From Sclerodactyla briareus (lineage: Eukaryota; Echinodermata; Holothuroidea; Dendrochirotida; Sclerodactylidae), in NCBI GenBank assembly GCA_026419785.1, contig JAODTK010005819.1, positions 167,522-231,521 on the forward strand: 64,000 nucleotides of DNA, given 5' to 3'. Of the stretch, positions 58,890 to 64,000 are shown piece by piece (within the stretch, counting starts at the first letter, position 1; each line of letters begins with the position of its first letter). The notes beneath the pieces were generated by a model that saw only the letters and a list, made by a program, of their open reading frames with translations, made no database searches and was not told where the DNA came from. A program made the position numbers and the translations under genes.

Positions 58890-59760
58890 TTATTGTGAAA
58901 TTTCAATTGTATTTGGGGGCACTGGTATGTTTGGTAATAATGACTGGGTCTCCCAGCCTATCTTTGGGGTGTCCAGGAATTTTTGGTCCAAGACATACTT
59001 GGGCCCAAAGGCCTATTTCATTAAATTTCACACAACAGTACTTGAAATGCATCTCCTCCCACAAGCTTCAATTGATTATCTTCAAAGTTACATGTGATGT
59101 TTCTTGGGTACAAAGTTCATGGCGGTGTTTAGCGGGTTCTGGAAAAATTGGGCTCAGGGCCCAGTTTGGGCCCTGGAGCTGGGCCCTAGGGCCCACTATG
59201 GGAAATACTGCAAAATCTGTGGGACAAATTTTGTTGCACAGTCTTGATGTTTGGTCATAATGATGGTCCAATGCCCGTACCTTCAGGATGCCTGGGGATT
59301 TAGGACCCAAGGCTCAATGTGGGCCCTGGGGCCCATCATACGCAAAATGCTTCTCCTCTTACAAATTTTAGTGCACAGTGCTGACATTTGGTCATAATGA
59401 TGGCCTAACAGCCTGTTCCTTTGGGTGTTCAGAAACTCTTGGTCCAAGGTACAATGAGCCCCCCTGAGGACCATTTATGCAGTTCATACAATGATACAAG
59501 GAATGCATCTCCTCCAAAAAGCTTCAATTGATTATCTTCAAAGTTACATGTTATGGCCCTTGGGTAGAGTGCTATAGTGTCCTAGGGCCCAGTTTGGGCC
59601 CTAGGGCCCGTTATATGGAAAAACTGCAAAATCGTTCATCTCCTACAAACTCTGTTGCCAGGCTGATGTTTGGTCATAATGATGGACTGATGGTCTAATA
59701 GCATACCTTCAGAGTGCCCAGGGATTTAGGCCCATCATGCAGAATGTTTATTGACTGCTA
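58890..59760. repeat. GGGCCC-rich tandem repeat, ~470 bp unit, in an SLC15-like intron
   Basis: AATGCATCTCCTCC...AAGCTTCAATTGATTATC, then GGGCCCAGTTTGGGCCCT and TTTGGTCATAATGATGG recur at about 59045 and 59515, with an intermediate partial unit near 59320. Confidence 0.65.
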
Positions 59761-59934
59761 GACAACCTTTGGCCATATGAAGATCAAGGTAAAAAAAATG
59801 TTTACAGGGGCACAATAGGCCATTATTTGAAACAGCCTTCTTGGCCTCCATGATCTTGAACATTTACCACATGATTTTTACATTTGTCTTGGTACATTTG
59901 TGCAGTTTGAGCTGCACCATTGGTGTTCCGTTTA

Positions 59935-60275
59935 TGTTATACTTGCGGAGCAGAGGATCGAACCTATTCAAGGCTCGGCAAGGCTGCCGACCTGGATACT
60001 GCACCTTATTGTCACTGCAATCCTCCACCAGGGTAAACTGAATGAGGCAATGCCACTTTGACAGTACCTTAATGTGGGGGGTGGGGGTTAACACACGCTG
60101 ACGGCAACTTGCAAATTGCCTACTCGATTGTCTCTGCTCCAGTTCCTTGAGCTGAATGACCAGCGAGAAGGCAACAGGTACATTTTTCAAACTCCTTGGT
60201 AGACCCGACCAGGATTTGAACCCCAGTCTCCCGGGAGGAAGGCCAATGCTCTACCAATTGTGCCAATCACTCGGT
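59935..60275 (-). mobile_element. tRNA-derived SINE, ~340 bp, minus strand
   Basis: It is co-linear with 55933-56262 from TATACTTGCGGAGCAGAGG to the head. The reverse complement of the head gives TTGGCACAATTGGTAGAGCA (box A) and GGGGTTCAAATCCTGG (box B), both close to consensus. It lies in the intron before SLC15-like exon copy 1. Confidence 0.65.
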
Positions 60276-60430
60276 CATACATGGAGAATAAATTTTATAT
60301 AACTGGCCTACTAATTCACCTATGTTACTAATCAGTTCCCCCCCCCCCTCTGTATATTGAAAATTCGTCCATTCAAGCTACTGAATCATTGGTTTTTTTT
60401 TGTTTTTTTTTTCTCTAGTTCAAGTGTTTG

Positions 60431-60510
60431 GTATGACCTGACAGGATTTGAACCCCAGTCTCCCGGGTTGAAGGCAGACCTCCACCAATTGTGCCCAATC
60501 ACGAGGCTCG
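60431..60510 (-). mobile_element. SINE head fragment, minus strand
   Basis: CAGGATTTGAACCCCAGTCT followed by CCCGGGTTGAAGGC repeats the head of the SINE at 59935-60275 about 240 bases downstream; only the tRNA-like part is present. Confidence 0.5.
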
Positions 60511-60594
60511 TCAATATGGGAGATGTATCTTATGTAACTGATTCACCCATGTTACTGATCAAGCCCCCCCTCCTCCCCATTCCTACTCATACAG

Positions 60595-60781
60595 GTTTTT
60601 ACTGGTTCATCAACTTGGTTCCGGCATCTCGTTCTCGCTGGTGTCCCCCCCCCCCCCCCCCCTGGGTCCAGCAGAGGTGAACTTCTTTGTGGGATACCTC
60701 ATCCGCGGCCATCTCCATTCCTCCTCGCAAACATCCCTCCCATCCCCCAGCGGAACAGACATTAATCATCCCACCAGATCG
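60595..60781 (+). CDS. SLC15-like exon, copy 1: WFYWFINLG segment and next helix
   Basis: The acceptor is ACAG at 60591-60594 and the donor GTAAGA at 60782. With the TG carried from the previous exon, and one T removed from the T5 run, it begins W-FYWFINLGSGISFSLV, the family's TM5 start. After a run of about 18 C it continues EVNFFVGYLI, then a frame-shifted PAISIL-like helix, and ends NRYINHPP-like before the donor. The poly(C) run replaces or interrupts the codons expected for a short AYVQQ-type linker. Frames shift at least three times. Confidence 0.75.
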
Positions 60782-61176
60782 GTAAGACACTGCAGCCTGT
60801 ATTTGAGCTATACAAGAGCATGTTAGGCTTCGTAGCCTACACCTATGCTAACTCTGCAAGGTGGGCAGAGCCCCTCTCTGACCCCAACATTCTGATTGAA
60901 AAGGGAAGATACCAACTACTCTCTTGAGATGGTTTTTGTGTCTTCCCCTTCATCTAAATCTTGAAAATCTGAGCATTTTGGTAAACACTTTCGGTTCTAA
61001 AATTCTGTAAATTCCGGTGACTTAGTCAAGAATGTGACAGTTAAACTGATCCTGGAGATAGAGAATATATTGCCTATGTTGTGATATAGCAGGAAATACT
61101 TTTCGAACTATAGGGCAGGGCACTGTTTAATAATTGCTGTTTTGGTGTTTAATGTTGCTCCCCTGTAATTTTAGTA

Positions 61177-61300
61177 TTTTGTCTCGCCTGGACTAATTTC
61201 TGGACATTATTTGTGTGTTTGTTTGTCAGTCTTCTTGTAACAACGGATTATTTCAGCCAATGTGTCCTGTTTTAGAAGATTGGGTAAATTTTCAAGAATG
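61177..61300 (+). mobile_element. Family-1 left-end fragment in SLC15-like intron
   Basis: TTTTGTCTCGCCTGGACTAA and the following GGACATTATTTGTGTGTTTG match family-1 left ends. The parallel fragment at about 62827-62950 is its copy in the duplicated tract. Confidence 0.35.
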
Positions 61301-62215
61301 TTATAATTTCGCGCTAATGAGCTAGTACCAGTATCAACTATTTCTTATGTCTGGTCATATATGCAATATGAGTCAAGTCTGTGTGTCACTGCGGGCCTTT
61401 TGACTACCTGGTTGGGATGTACCCGGTGGTCATGCACCCCACTCTTTTGCACTATTATTTCAATTTTTCTTTGTGCTTCCTAGCTCATTCCATCAAAAAT
61501 TTGGATTTTGATTTGATTTACCATAGCGGGTTTCAGTGTAAGCCAAAATAATGGCCCATCAAAGAACCCCTGGCCAATTGGATCGTGGATTAGCACCCGT
61601 GATAACTCGCCTTCTCTCTCGACTAGTGCTCAGATGATAACGAGTCAGGGTGTAACCAATCCCAAACCTGCTCCTGGTACCCCCGCCATTTCACGTCCCC
61701 CACCGATGAACCTGCAGTAAACTCCAGGACCCAACCAGAGTTTCAAGTTCCGTGACTGCTCACAGCCAACATTATGGTTGCGCGGTACGATTATTCGGAA
61801 ACCGGTAGTACATGCCTTGGCACCGGTATCGTTGCCTGGTACCGGTATACACGTATGTTTAGAAAAAACTCATGGTACGTTATTGGTTACTTTTTTTTAT
61901 ACTGTACACACAGCTGTGTATCCGCAGTTTAATATTCACTTCAAGCTCTCCTGGAGACCTCCCTCCTTGCTCTTTGCTCTATATAAAAATATTCTGGCGG
62001 AAATCACTTTTTAAGTGTTCAAATTGTCTTCTTTACAGTGTTCACCAGCCAGTGGAATAATAAATACTCGTTTACGCTACACCCTCCACAATCTTTTATA
62101 AACCAATGCTTACTCAGGCAATTAGGGGAGAATATATTTTATATAACTGTTCATCATCACGCCATGTTACTGATCAAGAGTTCCCCCCCGCCCTCCTCCC
62201 ATTCTACCTCAACAG

Positions 62216-62396
62216 GGTTTAACTGGTTCAATCAACCTTGGTTCCTGCATTCGTTCCTCTGCTCGCTGGTGGTCTGGTTCCAGCATGAGGTGAACTTCGT
62301 CGTGGATACCTCATCCCTGCCATCTCCATCCTCCCTCGCAACATTCTCCCTCCTCCTCCTCCGTAGGAACAATTACAATTAATCATCCACCAGAGG
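62216..62396 (+). CDS. SLC15-like exon, copy 2 (tandem duplicate of 60595-60781)
   Basis: This is the same exon again about 1.62 kb downstream, inside a longer duplicated tract. It lacks the poly(C) run and reads through CTGGTGGTCTGGTTCCAGCA where copy 1 is poly(C), encoding LVVWFQHEVNFVV-like sequence. It ends NHPPEG-like before GTATAC. It carries its own, different indels. A real transporter needs this segment only once, so one copy is a mutually exclusive exon, a duplication or an assembly duplicate. Confidence 0.65.
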
Positions 62397-62826
62397 GTAT
62401 ACACTGCAGCCTGTATTTGAGCTATACAAGAGCATGTTAGGCTTCGTAGCCTACACCTATGCTAACTCTGCAGATGGGCAGGGGGCCCCTCTCTGACCCC
62501 AACATTCTGATTGAAAGGGTAAGGTAACCAAAACTAGATCTCTTGAGGATGTTGTTTGTGGTCTTCCTCCTTCAGAATCTTGAAAATCTGAGAATTATTG
62601 GTATAAAACACTGTTTTCCGGGTGGCTAAAAAATTCTGTATTCTGACTTAGTCAAGAATGTTACAGTTAAACTTGAAAAATCCTGGAGAAAGGAAGATAA
62701 TTGCTGAATATTTTGTGATATAGCAAAATGAGACTTTTAAGCACTATCAGGGGCAAGGGCACTTGTGTAATAATTTTGCTGTTTTTTGGTGTGTTTAAAA
62801 TGTTGCTCCCTGGTTATTTTAGTATT

Positions 62827-62950
62827 ATTGTCTCGCCTGAACTAATTCGGGACATTATATTGTGTGTTTGTGTGTCATCTTGCTTGTGAAAAACGGATAT
62901 TTCACATTCAGCCATGTGTCCTGTTTTTATGAAGATGGGAAATTTTTCCA
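62827..62950 (+). mobile_element. Family-1 left-end fragment, duplicate
   Basis: TTGTCTCGCCTGAACTAATT is the second copy of the fragment at 61177 and lies at the same place within the duplicated SLC15-like intron segment. Confidence 0.35.
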
Positions 62951-63127
62951 AAGAATTTATATTTTTCTGCCCTTAATGCCTATAAAGTATCACTATTTCT
63001 TAGTGTCTGGTCATAGATCAGATATGAGTCAAGGATTCACTGCGCTTTTGACTACCTGGTTGGGGGAAGTAACCCCTGTGTCCATGCACCCACCCCACTC
63101 TTTTTAACTATTTTCCAATTTTTCTTT

Positions 63128-63409
63128 TTGGGCTTCCTAGCTCATTCCATAAAAAAATTTGGTGATTTTGATTTGATTCTACGGGTTCATGACGCAACTA
63201 GGCCCATCAAGCCCACCCTGGCCAAATTGATCGTGGATGAGCACCGTGGAACTCGCCTTCTCTTCTCGACTATGCCAGATGATAGCGAGTCCGGGGGTAA
63301 ACCAATCCCACGCAACCCTGCTCCTGTTACCCCCCAAACCTACCACCCAGACACGACCCCCGGCCCCACCGGCCATTTTCACGTCCCCATCCGAGAATAC
63401 CATCAGTAA
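63128..63409 (+). CDS. Unassigned ORF downstream of the SLC15-like exons
   Basis: This frame is open for 93 codons and contains HDATRPIKPTLAKLIVDEHR and then a Pro/Thr-rich end. It lies where the cytoplasmic loop exon of an SLC15 gene might be expected. The parallel copy at about 61530-61720 has stops in the same frame, and I see no family motif. It may be a damaged next exon or simply intron sequence. Confidence 0.2.
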   Translation: MGFLAHSIKKFGDFDLILRVHDATRPIKPTLAKLIVDEHRGTRLLFSTMPDDSESGGKPIPRNPAPVTPQTYHPDTTPGPTGHFHVPIREYHQ

Positions 63410-64000
63410 ACTCCAGACCCAACCAGGAAGTTCAAGTTCAACGTGCAACTGCTCACACGCCAATTAGGGTTGCGCGGTACTTATTATTTGCGGAACCGGT
63501 ATTACCGATTCCCTGGCACGTATCGGTGCTGGTTTACCGTATAACACTATGTTCAGAAAACACATCAGGGATCGTTATGTTTACTACTTGTTTATACTGT
63601 TACAACACACAGCTTTTGTCTCACGCAGTTTACTTCAACTTCAAGCTCGTCCTCGTATACTCCCTCCTTGCTCTTTGCTCTATAATAAAAATAATTGGCT
63701 AAATCACTTTTTCAGTGTTCAAATGGTTCTTCATTTTACAGTGTTCACAGAGCAGTGGAATAATAATATAACTCTGTTTTACTCTACAAAACGCCCCGCG
63801 ACCACAATCTTTTATACGCATGCAATTACCACTGCTTGCAGGTCTGTATTGAAACCCCCTTATTTTTTGCGGAACTGGTATAGGGTTGTTTGGACCCACT
63901 ATTAGCTCAATCTGCCGCGAACTAATCGAGCACTTAATTTCACAGCACTGTTCAAACTAACCATGACACCTCGCTTAACACTGCCGCACATGTCCGATCG

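Larger units (their letters stand above)
60300..62095. repeat. ~1.7 kb tandem unit in the SLC15-like gene, copy 1
   Basis: It shares with copy 2, in order: CATGTTACTGATCAAG, the exon, CTGCAGCCTGTATTTGAGC, the family-1 fragment, GACTACCTGGTTGGG, GGTTGCGCGGTAC and TGCTCTTTGCTCTAT. Confidence 0.75.
62100..63820. repeat. ~1.7 kb tandem unit in the SLC15-like gene, copy 2
   Basis: It is co-linear with 60300-62095, again with scattered indels. A stretch TGTATTGAAACCCCCTTATT and GGAACTGGTATAGGG near 63845 hints at further repetition beyond the unit. Confidence 0.75.

Noticed and set aside
60782..60905. A 40-codon open stretch after the SLC15-like exon (LQPVFELYKSMLGF…), present in both tandem copies
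   Set aside because: It starts inside the predicted donor and intron, its presence in both copies only reflects the duplication, and it fits no part of the transporter family.

Overview
This is a nuclear genomic window from an animal, most likely a marine invertebrate. It has spliced genes with GT-AG introns, tRNA-derived SINEs, a decayed LINE, MITE-like elements and satellites. There are no operons, no ribosome-binding sites and no long uninterrupted ORFs. The number of open frames above about 130 codons is what chance gives in 64 kb, so ORF length is no evidence here. I looked instead for splice signals, phase agreement and protein-family motifs. I cannot name the species from the sequence alone.

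Layout. (1) 1-7.5 kb is non-coding, with a LINE 3' tail (about 1.0-1.1 kb) and a 2.2 kb family-1 repeat (2.29-4.50 kb). (2) 7.5-14.4 kb, plus strand, holds the last six exons of a gene that looks like a transcription regulator: a basic NLS-like block, Ser/Pro-rich stretches, two SUMO consensus sites, an acidic patch and a PPSY motif. It ends in a stop codon and an AATAAA signal. (3) 15.46-24.05 kb is one ~4.3 kb unit present twice in tandem. The two copies differ by very many small indels, and each holds a tRNA-derived SINE and a family-2 repeat. (4) 24-35 kb is mostly unique non-coding DNA. It contains one candidate minus-strand exon for a single-pass membrane protein (29.77-30.11 kb) and a decayed LINE reverse transcriptase on the minus strand (31.3-33.0 kb). 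(5) 35.4-55.6 kb is a repeat landscape: a ~605 bp satellite inside a family-2 element, further family-1 and family-2 copies, a 16 bp minisatellite (40.4 kb) and a 291 bp higher-order satellite (50.6-51.4 kb). (6) 56.5-63.9 kb, plus strand, holds three exons of a proton-coupled peptide/histidine transporter (SLC15/POT family). Its introns are full of tandem repeats and SINE copies, and its third exon sits in a second ~1.7 kb tandem duplication.

An important caveat is sequence quality. The SLC15 exons match the family at protein level only if several 1-2 base indels are allowed, and the two tandem duplications show the same kind of scattered indels. That pattern fits an assembly from noisy long reads with unmerged overlaps or haplotypes at least as well as it fits biology. 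I found no convincing new multi-gene system. The best leads are the transcription-regulator-like gene, four exact copies of a 12 bp fused CRE/E-box motif, repeats loaded with nuclear-receptor half-sites, and the satellite nested in a terminal-inverted-repeat element.
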